Under the pieces are notes generated by a model. The model searched no databases and had not been told where the DNA came from. It saw only the letters and a list, made by a program, of their open reading frames with translations. The position numbers and the translations under genes are program-made. A stretch of 64,000 nt of DNA from Epiperipatus broadwayi. Taxonomy: Eukaryota; Onychophora; Udeonychophora; Euonychophora; Peripatidae. The stretch is taken from assembly GCA_028023455.1 (NCBI GenBank), contig JAQFVV010012496.1, positions 1,674,001-1,738,000 of the forward strand. The letters run 5' to 3'. This document shows, piece after piece, positions 63,390 to 64,000 of this stretch; within the stretch, counting starts at the first letter, position 1, and every line of letters starts with the position of its first letter.

Positions 63390-63980
63390 TTTGACCTAGA
63401 AAAGATAGACATATGTTCATAAATTTTAGCTTTTTATTCGTGATAATTGTACTTTCAGTACATTAAATATCATAATCATAGCTCTTTTAACTTTATTATG
63501 AATTGTTTTTATGGTTACTATAAAATTAGTATATATAAAAAGTACACATAAAAATAATCCACGATAAACTTAAAAGAGTTATGATTATAATACTTTAATG
63601 CAGGGCTCCCCAACCTTTTTACACCCAAGAGCACGTTCTATAATACCGGCCAGGTGGCGGGCACCATTTATTTTTTCGATGTAAATTTATAGTTGGATAT
63701 TGTTAATAATACACATAATGTACAAAAAAATATTTATTTCAAAATAAAGTATAGATTACATAAAAAATTTTAAAAATTAAATTTATTTGTATAGGTAAGT
63801 AATTTTTTATTGTATTCGGATAGCGGTGGGCACACGTAAAATGGTCTGCGGGCACCATGGTGCCCGCAGGCATAGGGTTGGGGGCCCCTGCTTTAATGCA
63901 TTGAAAGCCTGCTTAGCACGAATAAAAAACTAAAATTTATAAACACACGTCTATCTTTTCTGAGTTAAATGACCTTAACA
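63390..63980. repeat. fold-back repeat interrupted by the hAT MITE
   Basis: The left arm (about 63390-63505) is complementary to 63563-63600 plus 63899-63980; the right arm is split exactly where the MITE sits. The fold-back is therefore older than the MITE. Confidence 0.75.
63601..63890. mobile_element. hAT-type MITE with 8-bp TSD
   Basis: Termini CAGGGCTCCCCAACC... and ...GGTTGGGGGCCCCTG are inverted repeats of the hAT type. The target duplication CTTTAATG is perfect at 63593-63600 and 63891-63898. The element is 290 bp with no coding capacity. Confidence 0.92.
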
Positions 63981-64000
63981 TTTATTTATTTAACATTATT

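Larger units (their letters stand above)
62206..64000. other. intergenic DNA downstream of CPT1
   Basis: AT-rich DNA with no gene seen. It ends with a fold-back repeat interrupted by a hAT-type MITE (63390-63980). Confidence 0.6.

Noticed and set aside
1-64000. CRISPR array, operon or prokaryotic features
   Set aside because: Spliced eukaryotic gene and eukaryotic retroelements throughout; the only regular short repeat (7748-8010) has no spacers.

Overview
This is animal nuclear DNA: very AT-rich, with GT-AG introns up to about 11 kb and many decayed transposable elements. It holds one recognisable protein-coding gene on the + strand, the C-terminal half of carnitine O-palmitoyltransferase 1 (CPT1). 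Fourteen exons lie between 475 and 62067. They join in one frame to give about 388 residues per isoform, ending in a stop at 62065-62067. The N-terminal exons (regulatory segment, two membrane helices, first half of the catalytic core) lie upstream of the window.

The most important gene feature is a pair of 66-nt exons, 20055-20120 and 23961-24026. Both encode alternative versions of the 21 residues that follow the catalytic His-Ser-Trp. Their lengths and splice phases are identical, which fits mutually exclusive splicing. The same arrangement is published for the single CPT1 gene of Drosophila and other insects, so I favour an arthropod host. I cannot name the species, and other invertebrates are not excluded. 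The catalytic histidine itself sits in a 26-nt micro-exon (18073-18098).

The introns contain a dense repeat landscape:
- remnants of LINEs on both strands, including three copies of one RTE-like 3' end;
- at least two Penelope-like element (PLE) endonuclease remnants (GIY-YIG type);
- a Ty3/Gypsy pol C-terminus split by a SINE;
- a SINE family derived from tRNA-Gly(TCC), three copies with clear target-site duplications (TSDs);
- a second tRNA-headed SINE family;
- a hAT-type MITE with a perfect 8-bp TSD;
- a 22-bp minisatellite, several tandem duplications, and roughly twenty long inverted repeats (fold-back hairpins).

Many of these repeats share one signature: a hammerhead-ribozyme-like core (CTGANGA, then a stem-loop, then GAAA). 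It occurs next to both PLE endonuclease remnants, in tandem copies, in inverted pairs and inside a tRNA-headed SINE. Hammerhead motifs in PLE terminal repeats are known. A SINE carrying one, and this many divergent families in one 64-kb window, are the best candidates for something undescribed. All ribozyme calls rest on reading motifs and stem II by eye; stems I and III are mostly unresolved.
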